Assembly (NCBI RefSeq): GCF_028551255.1
Contig: NZ_CP117030.1
Coordinates: 1,302,001 to 1,366,000 of the forward strand
Origin: Vibrio tubiashii
GTDB lineage: Bacteria > Pseudomonadota > Gammaproteobacteria > Enterobacterales > Vibrionaceae
DNA: 64,000 bases
Reading direction: 5' to 3'
Below the pieces are notes generated by a model that was not told the DNA's origin, made no database searches, and saw only the letters and a program-made list of their open reading frames with translations. The translations under genes were made by a program, and so were the position numbers. Shown here in pieces: positions 25,303-34,962 of the stretch. Position 1 is the stretch's first letter; every line of letters begins with the position of its first letter.

Positions 25303-27417
25303 ATGCAGGATCCGCTATTAAATTCACTTATCTACGTCAGTCGATACTACGGGTTAGCGAACTCTCCAGAGGCGCTAATTAATGGCTTGCCTCTGTCAGA
25401 CGGTAAGCTGACACCCTTTCTCTTTCCACGTTCGGCAGAACGTGCGGGGTTGGTAGCAAAAGAGAACCGTTCTGCTCTCACTGAGATTTCACAGCTTGTA
25501 TTACCCGTTGTGTTGATCTTAAAAAGCGGCGATGCCTGTGTTCTCAACAGCATTAATGACGACAAAACCGAAGCAGAAATCGTTACTGGCGAGTCAGGTT
25601 TAGTACCGATTTCACTCCCGATCGCCGAACTAGAGCAACTGTATATCGGTCGCTACTTCTTAGTAAAGAAACAGTTCCGCTACGATGAGCGCTCTCCGGA
25701 GGTACTTAAAACTCGTGAAGGGCACTGGTTCTGGGGTACGATTTGGCAATCGAAAAAGATCTACCGTGATGTTCTTATCGCTTCGATCTTAATCAACCTA
25801 TTTGCCGTTGCTGCGCCGATGTTTACCCGCTTAGTGTATGACAAGGTTGTACCTAACTTGGCGTTTGAGACCTTGTGGGTATTAGCAAGCGGTATTTTCG
25901 TAATCTTCCTCTTCGACCTGACTCTCAAGCTGTTGCGTAGCTACTTTATTGATGTGGCGGGTAAGAAGTCAGACATACTGATTTCATCTAAGCTGTTTAG
26001 TAAAGTCATGGGGATTCGTATGGAAGCTCGCCCGGCTTCTGTCGGCGCATTTGCACGCCATCTTCAGGAATTTGAATCTATCCGCGAGTTCTTTACCTCT
26101 GCAACCATCGGCTCATTGATCGATTTGCCTTTTGCAATTCTGTTCTTAGTGCTGATTTGGTTAATGGCAGGTAACTTAGTCATCGTCCCTATCGTCGGTG
26201 TTTTGATTTTGGTGATTTACTCTGCCTTGATCCAAGGACCACTAAGACACACCATCGAAGAGGGTTCGCGTCTAGCGTCTCAGAAATACGCCAACCTTAT
26301 TGAGAGTCTTTCAGGCCTTGAGACGGTCAAGCTTTTTGGCGCGCAAAGTCAGTTCCAATTCCGTTGGGAAGAAGCGGTTGCTCATATGGCGAACTGGAAT
26401 ATTAAGAGCCGCCGTATCACTGATGGTATCCAAAACACCGCGGGATTTGTTCAGCAAGCTTCTAACGTGGGTATGATTATTCTCGGTGTTTATCTGATTT
26501 CCGAAGGTGAACTGACCATGGGTGGACTTATCGCCGCAACAATGCTTAGTGGTCGTGCAATAGGCCCTATGGTTCAGCTCTCATTGCTTTCAACTCGCTA
26601 CAACCAAGCAAAATCATCGATGACCATCATTGAACAAGTGATGTCGATGCCAGACGAACAAGAGGAAGGTAAACGCTATATTCACCGCCCAATTGTTCAC
26701 GGTAAGATCGAGCTAGATAAGGTCACATTCCACTACCCTGACTCTCCGATTGCCTCTATTCGAGATTTAAGCCTGACGATTAACCCAGGTGAAAAAGTGG
26801 CTATTATTGGTCGTATTGGTTCAGGTAAAACAACCCTTGAGCGCTTGATCATGGGTTTATATAAGCCAACTGAGGGCCATGTCCGAATCGATGATACCGA
26901 TATCGACCAATTGCATCATATTGATATCCGCAGAAATATCGGTTGTGTGCCGCAAGATAGTCAGCTCTTTTATGGCAGCATACGTGACAACATCACGCTA
27001 GGTCGTCCTCTTGCTGACGACAGAGACGTACTCGATGCAGCTAACCGAGCGGGTGTTACCGTGTTTACGCAGCAAGATCCTGCTGGATTGGAGCGCCAAG
27101 TGGGTGAAGGCGGTATGTTGCTCTCTGGTGGTCAACGTCAGGCGGTGGCTATTGCTCGCTCTTTACTGGGTCGTCCGCCCGTCTTACTTATGGATGAGCC
27201 AACCAGTGCGATGGATAACCGCTCTGAAATGCACATTAAGCAGCAGCTTTCGCAATTGAAGTCGAGTGAGACGCTTATTCTAATCACTCATAAAACATCA
27301 ATGCTCGATGTGGTAGACCGCGTCATTGTGATGGAAAAAGGATGTGTGATTGCCGATGGTCCTAAGTCTGAAGTACTGACGAACCTCAAACAAGGCAAGG
27401 TTAGAGCAGTTAATTAG
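25303..27417 (+). CDS. lapB: Type I secretion ABC exporter LapB
   Basis: ATP-driven exporter for a large adhesin. The 704 residues have an N-terminal C39-peptidase-like domain (about 1-130) without an obvious catalytic cysteine in the expected place, five or six membrane helices at about 150-440, and an ATPase domain at about 470-704 with Walker A GRIGSGKTT, signature LLSGGQRQAVAIAR and Walker B VLLMDEPTS. A peptidase-like domain lacking the Cys fits exporters of non-processed RTX adhesins. It is the last gene of the cluster. Confidence 0.93.
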   Translation: MQDPLLNSLIYVSRYYGLANSPEALINGLPLSDGKLTPFLFPRSAERAGLVAKENRSALTEISQLVLPVVLILKSGDACVLNSINDDKTEAEIVTGESGLVPISLPIAELEQLYIGRYFLVKKQFRYDERSPEVLKTREGHWFWGTIWQSKKIYRDVLIASILINLFAVAAPMFTRLVYDKVVPNLAFETLWVLASGIFVIFLFDLTLKLLRSYFIDVAGKKSDILISSKLFSKVMGIRMEARPASVGAFARHLQEFESIREFFTSATIGSLIDLPFAILFLVLIWLMAGNLVIVPIVGVLILVIYSALIQGPLRHTIEEGSRLASQKYANLIESLSGLETVKLFGAQSQFQFRWEEAVAHMANWNIKSRRITDGIQNTAGFVQQASNVGMIILGVYLISEGELTMGGLIAATMLSGRAIGPMVQLSLLSTRYNQAKSSMTIIEQVMSMPDEQEEGKRYIHRPIVHGKIELDKVTFHYPDSPIASIRDLSLTINPGEKVAIIGRIGSGKTTLERLIMGLYKPTEGHVRIDDTDIDQLHHIDIRRNIGCVPQDSQLFYGSIRDNITLGRPLADDRDVLDAANRAGVTVFTQQDPAGLERQVGEGGMLLSGGQRQAVAIARSLLGRPPVLLMDEPTSAMDNRSEMHIKQQLSQLKSSETLILITHKTSMLDVVDRVIVMEKGCVIADGPKSEVLTNLKQGKVRAVN

Positions 27418-27439
27418 TTACTCAGTTCAAACCAATAAG

Positions 27440-27472
27440 AAAAGCCATTCGGAGAACCCGAATGGCTTTTTG
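27440..27472. terminator. Terminator after lapB
   Basis: AAAAGCCATTCGG pairs with CCGAATGGCTTTT, 4-8 nt loop, followed by T residues. Lies between convergent lapB and the chitinase gene and can serve both. Confidence 0.88.
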
Positions 27473-27500
27473 TTAGAGTTTTACATTGTAGTGAATGGCA

Positions 27501-30038
27501 TTAGTTAGTTGGGCAATTCGCCGCACCGACTTCTTTCCACACGCCCCATTGTCCAGACTGTGATGGATTATCACCTTGAGTCCACCATTTCGCTTCCCAA
27601 ACTTTACCTGCCCAAGAAACTTGCTCACCGCCATTGTATACCGCTGTATCAACCCATAGATTGCTACATAGCTCTCCACCTGTTGACTTCTTAGCCACGA
27701 CAACGGTCGCAGAAGCCGTTGACGTTGCTTTTCCATCACTCACGGTAACTGTGAAAGTTAGAGACGTATCGGCAGTGTACTCTGCTGCAGTAAAGCTCAA
27801 GTTAGAGCCATTGACTGTTGCCGTAAGACCTGCAGGCAGTGCCCAAGTGTATGTAAGTGGATCGTTGTCAGCATCCGTTGAAGCAGAGGCATCAACCACA
27901 ACAACATCACCCGCATTAACATTTGCTGGCGCTGTTACCGCAGCTACCGGCGCTTGATTCACTGGCGGAACGTCTTTCGAGTTAACGGTAACCACAACCG
28001 TATCTGAAGCTGACGCACCTTCATTGTCTGTCACTGTAAGCTTGAAGCTAAGCGTTTCTGTCTGCGTGACTTCAGCCACAGCAAAGCTAGCGCTCGCCGT
28101 ATTGGCTCCAGTAAGTGTCACAGGCGTTCCAGACACTTGTGTCCATTGATAGCTCGCAATCGTACCATCTGAGTCCGCTGAAGCACTGCCATCTAAAGTA
28201 ACACTTGCAGGGCCAACAACAGTCACATCCGCACCAGCACTTGCTTGAGGCGCACGGTTTACTGGTGGACCACCAGCTAAACCTTCATGCATTGCATTAA
28301 GGATATCGCCGTTATCTGCATCAATCTCCCAAGAGAACAAGCCTGCAAGACCTAGATTACGAACATAAGCCCCTTTGGCTTTTACAGAACGGTCATCATC
28401 GAATGTGATCAGCTGACCTGTAGTACGGTTCCAAACCCAAGCGGCTTCAGCTTGTGCATCATAGCCATACTCAAAACCGTTAATGCCTGTGTTATTTGCC
28501 CCCAACATGTTCGCTTTCACACCTTTGTAGTCAATAACACCGTCTTCCCACACACCTTGAGCAGTTGAACCTTTAAGTTTGCCGTTACCGACACCTGTCA
28601 TAGGATCGGTTGGATCCGATAGCGTATCAGGCGTTACACCTTCCCAGCCTCGACCATACATTGCTGCACCGAGTACTAGTTTGCTCGCAGGTACACCTTG
28701 TGCCAATAGAAGCTGAATACCATTGTCAGAGGTGTAAGCAGGGCCTTTATACGCTTCGCCGTTTTCGTCGACACCAGTGCCATCACATTGGCCCGGACGC
28801 ATGAAGCTACCACAGTAAAGCGCAGTTTGGTGACCGACAACGTTATTCCAACCACCGTAGAAGTCGTAAGTCATTGCGAAAATGTAGTCCATGTACTGAA
28901 CCGCATCTGCATAGTTCACATCTTCAATTTTGTCGTAACCAACACCAATGGCAGAGGTCAGTTCATAAGTTCTGCCTGTTGCGACTTCTAGCTCATCAAG
29001 CATTGCTCTGAGTTCTTGCATCAAGGCAACATAAGCTGGGCCATCATTTACTGGGTCGCCCAAGTTTGCCGCCGCACCGCCGCCACCTGGGAATTCCCAG
29101 TCAATATCAACACCATCATAGAACTTCCATGTGTTTAGGAATCGCTTAACAGAAGCGACAAAGGTGTCTCGGTTGGCTTTAGTGGTGAAGTCGAAAAATG
29201 GGTCAGATAATGTCCAGCCACCAATTGACGGAATAATTTTTAGGTTGGGATTATTTTTCTTAAGCGCCATCATCATCGCATAGTTCCCTTTTATCGGAGT
29301 GCTATGCTCATGGCCTGCTTGAAGAAAACTCTTCTGGTAGGCAGCCCACGGATCATGGATAACCACTTCATAATCAGGTACACCCTGACAAGCAGTCATC
29401 AATGCATTGTAGCTATTGCCGCCCACTGACTTAACCGACTCATTCGGTCCACAAATTGGGATAAAGCCGTATAGGATGTGAGTCAGATTATCGACCGGTA
29501 AGTTGTCGACCGTGTAATCGCGCCCATAAATACCCCACTCAACAAAGTAAGTACCCACAACCGTGTTTGGATCGGTGTTGTAGGATTTATTGTTCGGATC
29601 GATGTTCATCGCTAGCGGCCCTAGATGCGAGCCATCGGTATCTGCAACGGTCACCTCAACAGGGGCACTCGTGCTACAGCCGGTCGCATCACAAGCTTCA
29701 ATGGTCATTTGATAAAGGCCGCCTTGACCATGTTTGAAGTTTGCTGTGGTTTGACTGCCAGTAATTGGGCCAGTTGCGACTTGCACACCATCAAAATAAA
29801 CCTTGTAAGTGTCACCTGATGTGCCACTCCACTGGTTGAACTTAATGGTGATATCCGCCTCGTCGAAATACTTAACCATCTGGTTGTAACCAGACGTTGT
29901 CTCCATCGCCAACTGAATCTTAGAAAACTGAAGATTGTTGGAGCCATAAACATCAACACTTGGAGCCGTTGGTGCCGCTATTGTCGTGCCTGAGATCGCT
30001 AATACGATGCCCGCCGCGCACAATGTAATACGATTCAT
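27501..30038 (-). CDS. chiA: Chitinase, GH18 with PKD domains and chitin-binding module
   Basis: Secreted endochitinase that breaks chitin into oligomers. The 845 residues have a signal peptide to about 21, a ChiA-type N-terminal domain to about 135, a GH18 barrel at about 160-590 with the catalytic D-G-V-D-I-D-W-E motif near 307-314, two PKD-type domains at about 597-690 and 695-790, and a CBM5/12 chitin-binding module at the C-terminus (EQVSWAGKVWEAKWWTQG). Length and order match ChiA of V. parahaemolyticus and V. harveyi. The open frame extends to 30122, but the ATG at 30038 opens the signal peptide. Confidence 0.95.
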   Translation of the reverse strand: MNRITLCAAGIVLAISGTTIAAPTAPSVDVYGSNNLQFSKIQLAMETTSGYNQMVKYFDEADITIKFNQWSGTSGDTYKVYFDGVQVATGPITGSQTTANFKHGQGGLYQMTIEACDATGCSTSAPVEVTVADTDGSHLGPLAMNIDPNNKSYNTDPNTVVGTYFVEWGIYGRDYTVDNLPVDNLTHILYGFIPICGPNESVKSVGGNSYNALMTACQGVPDYEVVIHDPWAAYQKSFLQAGHEHSTPIKGNYAMMMALKKNNPNLKIIPSIGGWTLSDPFFDFTTKANRDTFVASVKRFLNTWKFYDGVDIDWEFPGGGGAAANLGDPVNDGPAYVALMQELRAMLDELEVATGRTYELTSAIGVGYDKIEDVNYADAVQYMDYIFAMTYDFYGGWNNVVGHQTALYCGSFMRPGQCDGTGVDENGEAYKGPAYTSDNGIQLLLAQGVPASKLVLGAAMYGRGWEGVTPDTLSDPTDPMTGVGNGKLKGSTAQGVWEDGVIDYKGVKANMLGANNTGINGFEYGYDAQAEAAWVWNRTTGQLITFDDDRSVKAKGAYVRNLGLAGLFSWEIDADNGDILNAMHEGLAGGPPVNRAPQASAGADVTVVGPASVTLDGSASADSDGTIASYQWTQVSGTPVTLTGANTASASFAVAEVTQTETLSFKLTVTDNEGASASDTVVVTVNSKDVPPVNQAPVAAVTAPANVNAGDVVVVDASASTDADNDPLTYTWALPAGLTATVNGSNLSFTAAEYTADTSLTFTVTVSDGKATSTASATVVVAKKSTGGELCSNLWVDTAVYNGGEQVSWAGKVWEAKWWTQGDNPSQSGQWGVWKEVGAANCPTN

Positions 30039-30327
30039 ACCTATTTCTCTCATTCCTTGTATGTTCACTCTAAAATCAGAGCTAAATCTGCTCTTTAACG
30101 AATCAAAGAACATCACAACCAAGTATTTAAGAGACTTTTTTTTAGGAGAAAAAAATAAAAGCTATTTACGAGTGACGATAAGAAATCATTTTGTTGTTGC
30201 TAAGTTGTTACATTCCAAAGTGGATATCGAGCCAAAATTTATAAATTCAATTCGTGTTAGCATAAATAATATATCAATCAACAATTTACAGAAATCAGTG
30301 CTATAAAATTATTGATAATCAACATAG

Positions 30328-30362
30328 AAAACTGCCACAACTTGATGAAGCTGTGGCAGTTT
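30328..30362. terminator. Terminator of tnaA
   Basis: An 11-bp stem, AAACTGCCACA with TGTGGCAGTTT, and a 12-nt loop; four T follow on the minus strand. It lies about 30 bases after the tnaA stop codon. Confidence 0.8.
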
Positions 30363-30393
30363 GAATGACATTTGTTAAATCAGATAAAGCCGA

Positions 30394-31794
30394 TTATTTG
30401 GACTTAAAACGCGCCGTGAAATGACGAAGTACCGGCGGCTCGTAATCAAATGTCAGCCCTTTTAGCTCGTGCGCACGCTCTTTCAAAGCGATGATCGCAT
30501 CAGCAATATAGTCCATGTGATCATTGGTATAGACACGTCTTGGGATGGTCAGACGCATCAACTCTAGCTCAGATGCTTTCTGTTCGCCTGTTTCAGGGTC
30601 TCTACCAAGAAGCAGTGAACCTATCTCGACCGCGCGAATACCCGCTTCTAGATACAAGGCATTACACAGAACCTGCGCAGGGAACTCATCAGCTGGGATA
30701 TGGGGAAGTATTTTAGCCGCATCAACAAACACTGCGTGTCCACCTGTTGGGTATTGGATTGGAATTCCACCTTCTCTTAGGCGCTCACCGAGATACTCCA
30801 CCTGGCTGATTCGGTAATGTAAGTAGTCTTCATCCGCACCTTCATACAAACCACGAGCAAGCGCTTCCATATCACGCCCTGCCATACCACCATAGGTGAC
30901 AAACCCCTCCATGGGTACGCAGCGAGTCTGAACGGCTTGAAACAGCTCTTCATGATCGCGAATACAACAAAGGCCACCGATATTAACCATAGGGTCTTTC
31001 TTCGCTGACATAGTCAGCATGTCACCGTATTGGTACATCTCACGAATAATTTCTAAGATGGACTTATCTTGATAGCCCTCTTCGCGCTGTTTGATGAAAT
31101 AAGCATTTTCACAGTAACGCGCAGAATCAATCACAACCGGAATATCGTTTTTGGTTGCAATTTCATACACGGCACGCATGTTCTCCATCGAAACTGGCTG
31201 ACCACCAGAACTATTACACGTCACGGTAGTGATAATTGCGCAGATGTTTTCTGAGCCGTGCGCCTCAATCGTCGATTGCAACTTGTCTAAATCAAAGTTG
31301 CCCTTCCAGTCGTAAGGTGTCGTCGTGTCAAAAGCGTGTTTATCCACCACATTAATAGCCTTACCACCGTTGAGCTCAATGTGACCAGCCGTCGTGTCAA
31401 AGTGATAGTTGGAAATGAACACTGGCTCCGTTCCCCCCCGGACGGCTTTCATCCGCTCAATCAATGCAGGAAATAGAATTTGTTCAGCGCCACGTCCTTG
31501 GTGCGCTGGCACGGTGAGTTTATAACCAAAGAAATGTTCTACCGCTGCGCATAAGTTGTAGTAGTTTCGGCTACCCGCATAAGACTCATCCCCCATCATT
31601 AAGCCAGCCCACTGGTTATCACTCATCGCGCCGGTGCCTGAATCGGTCAACAGATCAATGTAGACGTCGTCACTTCTGAGTAGAAACGGGTTTAATCCTG
31701 CTTCATTTAACGCGTCAACTCGATCGTCATACGTCGTCATTTTGATAGGCTCAACCATTTTGATACGGAAAGGTTCTGGGATACGTTTCATCAT
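30394..31794 (-). CDS. tnaA: Tryptophanase TnaA
   Basis: PLP enzyme splitting tryptophan into indole, pyruvate and ammonia. The 466 residues match the tryptophanase/tyrosine phenol-lyase family throughout: [24 protein letters not shown], the PLP lysine in [12 protein letters not shown] near 265, and the C-terminal RHFTARF. Parts of the chain ([14 protein letters not shown]) look like tyrosine phenol-lyase, but at the position of that enzyme's substrate-binding Arg this protein has Ile ([12 protein letters not shown]), as tryptophanase does. AAGGA precedes the ATG. A TnaC-like leader lies upstream. No tnaB permease gene follows. Confidence 0.93.
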   Translation of the reverse strand: MMKRIPEPFRIKMVEPIKMTTYDDRVDALNEAGLNPFLLRSDDVYIDLLTDSGTGAMSDNQWAGLMMGDESYAGSRNYYNLCAAVEHFFGYKLTVPAHQGRGAEQILFPALIERMKAVRGGTEPVFISNYHFDTTAGHIELNGGKAINVVDKHAFDTTTPYDWKGNFDLDKLQSTIEAHGSENICAIITTVTCNSSGGQPVSMENMRAVYEIATKNDIPVVIDSARYCENAYFIKQREEGYQDKSILEIIREMYQYGDMLTMSAKKDPMVNIGGLCCIRDHEELFQAVQTRCVPMEGFVTYGGMAGRDMEALARGLYEGADEDYLHYRISQVEYLGERLREGGIPIQYPTGGHAVFVDAAKILPHIPADEFPAQVLCNALYLEAGIRAVEIGSLLLGRDPETGEQKASELELMRLTIPRRVYTNDHMDYIADAIIALKERAHELKGLTFDYEPPVLRHFTARFKSK

Positions 31795-31893
31795 TAATTT
31801 CCTTTAAATAGATCTAGTCACCCGCTGCAATTAATCGCGGGTAATGTTGATTTTGAATAAGATTTTTTCGGTGCGGAAAGCACCTCAAGGTCA

Positions 31894-31995
31894 TTAACGA
31901 AGAGTCGTTTCTTTGTTTAGTAGGGAAAGGGTGTAGTCAACGTTATACCATGGCGACAACACTAGTCTGCTGTCTAACATATCGGTATATGCCAT
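31894..31995 (-). CDS. tnaC: TnaC-like tryptophanase leader peptide
   Basis: An ORF of 33 codons, 99 bases upstream of tnaA, with a near-perfect ribosome site AGGAGGAT eight bases before its ATG. Its core reads S-P-W-Y-N-V-D, matching the W-F-N-I-D core of E. coli TnaC, where Trp 12 and Asp 16 are needed for tryptophan-induced ribosome arrest. It differs after the Asp: 13 more residues ending in L-R and a TAA, without the Pro before the stop used in E. coli. The leader between its stop and tnaA contains two hairpins (GGTGC/GCACC and ACCCGC/GCGGGT). Confidence 0.75.
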   Translation of the reverse strand: MAYTDMLDSRLVLSPWYNVDYTLSLLNKETTLR

Positions 31996-32057
31996 AGCGT
32001 TATCCTCCTGATTCATTGTACACCTAGTTAATATAGTCTAGTTATTATCCAGATTAC

Positions 32058-32073
32058 CGTGAAAGATAGCTCA
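32058..32073. promoter_or_regulatory. Weak candidate CRP site upstream of tnaC
   Basis: CGTGA-aagata-GCTCA resembles TGTGA-N6-TCACA in 7 of 10 key positions and lies 63 bases or more upstream of the tnaC start, near possible -10 elements at 32015 and 32029. The E. coli tna operon is CRP-activated. The match is modest. Confidence 0.3.
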
Positions 32074-32219
32074 AATTTATAAACTGACGTGCCACATTAA
32101 CGTGAGCACTAATTAAGATTTGATGAATTTTTCAAACTTCTTACATTCGCATCTTGAAATCATGCGGCGAGCTAGGCACTCTCTTTGCAGTTTAAGTGCC
32201 TGTTTATTAGGAACCAAAA

Positions 32220-32858
32220 ATGAAAATAAAAACAACATTACTTGCTGCAATCGCTTTAGGTACCAGTGGTCTCGCTGCTGCTGACGTAACTATCTCGATT
32301 CCAGACACTATCGACGTCTTAGTGGTGAACGATGCAAAACCTGAGCTATCAGGCAGCTTCTTTTCATCCAAAACGCTTACGCTACCTAACGGTGAAAACC
32401 AAATCTTATTTACTTACCAGCCATACTTCGACCAAGGTAAAGATCGCGTGATCCTTGAAAGTGATCCAATTATCGGAACCTTCAATGTCGCTGACCAAGA
32501 ACTGGAATTTGAATTACCTAAGTACCGCAACGAAAGCGAAGGTTCGAAGAAAATTCGTGACTTAGAATGGTCTTTAAAAGATGAAAGCGGTCAAGCGATC
32601 GAAATGAAGCAAGACAAGCTGGTGAAGGAAGGGATGCAAATCGGCCGAAACCACAAAATTGAACTGGCTGAATACAACCGTCGTGGTGGCATTGCAGCAG
32701 TTTCAACAGCAGCTGTGGTTCCAGTAACCTTGCCAGCACAAATTGACGGCAAACCTGTGAAAGCTGGCGATAACACTGCAGAAGAAATGCTGCATTTCTG
32801 GTACAGCAAAGCAGATGCAGAAACCCAAGCTCGCTTTAAAGCATTTGTAAACCAGTAA
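32220..32858 (+). CDS. DUF2057 (UPF0319, YccT-like) exported protein
   Basis: Periplasmic protein of 212 residues with a signal peptide ending near LAAA at residue 20. The conserved family start of the mature chain, IDVLVVND then N-G-E-N-Q-I-L-F-T-Y, is clear. E. coli YccT (CsgI) of this family was reported to affect curli assembly, but that role cannot be assumed here. AGGAAC lies about six bases before the ATG. It is divergent from tnaA and ends before a bidirectional terminator. Confidence 0.87.
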   Translation: MKIKTTLLAAIALGTSGLAAADVTISIPDTIDVLVVNDAKPELSGSFFSSKTLTLPNGENQILFTYQPYFDQGKDRVILESDPIIGTFNVADQELEFELPKYRNESEGSKKIRDLEWSLKDESGQAIEMKQDKLVKEGMQIGRNHKIELAEYNRRGGIAAVSTAAVVPVTLPAQIDGKPVKAGDNTAEEMLHFWYSKADAETQARFKAFVNQ

Positions 32859-32922
32859 TGATCTTAAGGCCCGCTGACCTTTTGAGCTAATTTTTGCAGT
32901 AGAAAGGCGCGCAAACCCTAAT

Positions 32923-32952
32923 AAGCCAGTACTAAACGAGTACTGGCTTTTT
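32923..32952. terminator. Bidirectional terminator
   Basis: AAGCCAGTACT-aaacg-AGTACTGGCTT followed by TTT, between convergent genes; the stop codon of the HD-GYP gene lies within it. Confidence 0.85.
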
Positions 32953-34203
32953 ACTTTCTTGGCCTGTCGAGATCCGGTAACACTCCTGTGCATTCTCTAC
33001 CAAGCAATCAAATACCTTGCGATCAAGCTGATTGTGATTAACCATCTGTTCAATGATGTCAATCGCTTCCTCTAAAGGAAGACCTTCTCGATAAGGACGA
33101 GATTGTGTGAGCGCTTGAAAGACATCCGTCACTGCAATCAATCGGCTTGGCTGGTCAAGCTGGCTAGCGGACAACCCTAATGGATAACCTGACCCATCAA
33201 GCCGCTCATGGTGATTAGATGCCCATTCTACAATTTGCTGATTGGTAAACATTCGTTGAATGGCATGACGAGAATCTGTTGCGTGACGGCGAATACACGC
33301 ATACTCTTCATCCGACAGCTGATCAGGCTTATGCAATATCGCACTCGGCGTTTTAAGTTTGCCAATATCGTGAATTAATCCCGCTAGATAGAGCATTTTT
33401 CTTGCTCGTTCAGAGTAACCCAATTTATGGGCAAAAAATTCAGCGAGCTGGGCAACGTGTAATGAGTGTTGATAGGTGAACGAACTTTTCGCGTCGACGA
33501 TTTGAGCAAAGAGCTCTGCCACTTCAATCGACTCGTCTAAGCCAATAGGATCTCGATAAAGTGGAGTGAAAGTATAAGACAGGCTCTCTATATATCTCGC
33601 TTCCATCGAAAACCAGAAATCATCGCACTGAACCAACTCACTCATCACTCGGACTTGAGTCGGTTCAAACATAGTACCTGAGTTTGCTTGTAGCTCACCG
33701 ATAATACTCTTCTTACTTACTTCGGTGATATTGCCATACGAATCTAACGCATAATTGCCGTGTAGATAATCAAGACGATCAGCTAAAAACAGCAAGGTCG
33801 CATACTGCTTAACATCATCACTCACAGCATGAATGCCTTTTAACTCTTGCCACCAAGTATGATGGAGTAAAACAGGCATGGCAAGCTCTGACAAAGGTCG
33901 ACAAGCTTTAAGCAGCTCATAACCTTTGACACAGTGTTTGCGAGTATTCCTTGGCGCGAGTGCAGCCAGCAGTTCACCCACTTCAGCACTCTCAGATACT
34001 CCACAATCATGAATCAAACCCAGTGAGAAGACGGTTTGACATCGGTCTTCATCCCAGCCCATCCGCTGAGCACAGCGATAGGCGATATACGCGACTCTGT
34101 GTCCATGATAGATATCATCAACACCTACCGCGTCCAGAGCATAGGCTATTTCAAATAATACGCGACGTAGATCGACACTAACTTCGTCTTGAGGCACTTC
34201 CAT
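32932..34203 (-). CDS. Tandem HD / HD-GYP cyclic dinucleotide phosphodiesterase
   Basis: Cytoplasmic enzyme of 423 residues expected to hydrolyse c-di-GMP or 3'3'-cGAMP. The C-terminal domain has the full set: LIHDIGKLKTP near 273, then R-R-H, and SNHHERLDGSGYP near 325 followed by RLIAVTDVFQALTQSRPYR. The N-terminal half is a second, degenerate HD domain (GLIHDCGVSESAEVGELL near 62, LLHHTWW near 108) lacking the GYP part. No membrane segment or receiver domain. This two-domain layout resembles, from memory, V. cholerae VCA0681, one of its cGAMP phosphodiesterases. Confidence 0.88.
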   Translation of the reverse strand: MEVPQDEVSVDLRRVLFEIAYALDAVGVDDIYHGHRVAYIAYRCAQRMGWDEDRCQTVFSLGLIHDCGVSESAEVGELLAALAPRNTRKHCVKGYELLKACRPLSELAMPVLLHHTWWQELKGIHAVSDDVKQYATLLFLADRLDYLHGNYALDSYGNITEVSKKSIIGELQANSGTMFEPTQVRVMSELVQCDDFWFSMEARYIESLSYTFTPLYRDPIGLDESIEVAELFAQIVDAKSSFTYQHSLHVAQLAEFFAHKLGYSERARKMLYLAGLIHDIGKLKTPSAILHKPDQLSDEEYACIRRHATDSRHAIQRMFTNQQIVEWASNHHERLDGSGYPLGLSASQLDQPSRLIAVTDVFQALTQSRPYREGLPLEEAIDIIEQMVNHNQLDRKVFDCLVENAQECYRISTGQESKKPVLV

Positions 34204-34428
34204 ACTAACGCTTTTATCATTTATAAATAATTATTATGCGAGGCAGGGTATACGAAAGTGGTATCTATAAACCATAAATAGTGAATGGTTATTGTGAGAA
34301 ATGTGACCCCTGCTACGCAGTGCATATTTTTCGTGCTAGAAATCAAATTACTATTACATGATATTGTCCTAGCCATCACCTTTGTAGTTTGTTAGGTTAG
34401 TTTAATTAACATATGCAAGGAATAGACT

Positions 34429-34962
34429 ATGTTTACACAGAAAGTGGATGACGATATTTCCATCGCACTGGTTCAAGAATCCTTTGCCGTCAAATACAGT
34501 AAACTGGTCACTGACCAAATTGACTATTTATCCCAATGGCTTGCTTGGCCACCTCATTGCACGAGTGAACAAGATTTTCGTCTGTTTGTACAACGCGTGC
34601 TGCATGAATACGCAGAAGGAAAAACCATTACTTGTGCCATTGTGTATCGTGGAGAAATCGTTGGAAACTGTAGCTGTTTCAATATTGACTATGACACTAA
34701 ATGCCTAGAAATAGGCTATTGGTTATCAAAGCACCACCAAGGCAATGGAATTGTCACTCGCGTTGTCAAACATCTAATCGATTTTGCCTTTAACGAGTTA
34801 AACATTGAAAAAGTCCAACTTTCAGCAGCGGTAGAAAACCGAGCAAGTCGGAGTGTTGCTGAACGGTCAGGGATGACTCTGGAAGGTGTGATCACCAATC
34901 AAGAAAAAATCGGTGAACGTATTCTCGACCACGCTATCTATGGCATTCACAGAAATCGTTAG
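34429..34962 (+). CDS. GNAT acetyltransferase, RimL/YdaF-like
   Basis: Acetyl-CoA-dependent N-acetyltransferase of 177 residues, similar in layout to ribosomal-protein-serine/alanine acetyltransferases of the RimL/RimJ/YdaF group. The core shows EIGYWLSKHHQGNGIVTRVV, the acetyl-CoA loop, and the helix VENRASRSVAERSGMTLEG. AAGGA lies seven bases before the ATG. Single gene; the substrate (ribosomal protein, antibiotic or metabolite) cannot be determined here. Confidence 0.87.
   Translation: MFTQKVDDDISIALVQESFAVKYSKLVTDQIDYLSQWLAWPPHCTSEQDFRLFVQRVLHEYAEGKTITCAIVYRGEIVGNCSCFNIDYDTKCLEIGYWLSKHHQGNGIVTRVVKHLIDFAFNELNIEKVQLSAAVENRASRSVAERSGMTLEGVITNQEKIGERILDHAIYGIHRNR

Noticed and set aside
30394..31794. 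Tyrosine phenol-lyase as the call for the PLP lyase
   Set aside because: The substrate-binding Arg of that enzyme is replaced by Ile as in tryptophanase, and a TnaC-like leader precedes the gene.
31862..31890. GGTGC/GCACC hairpin in the tna leader as a rho-independent attenuator
   Set aside because: On the transcribed (minus) strand the hairpin is followed by A residues, not T, so it is not an intrinsic terminator in that direction.
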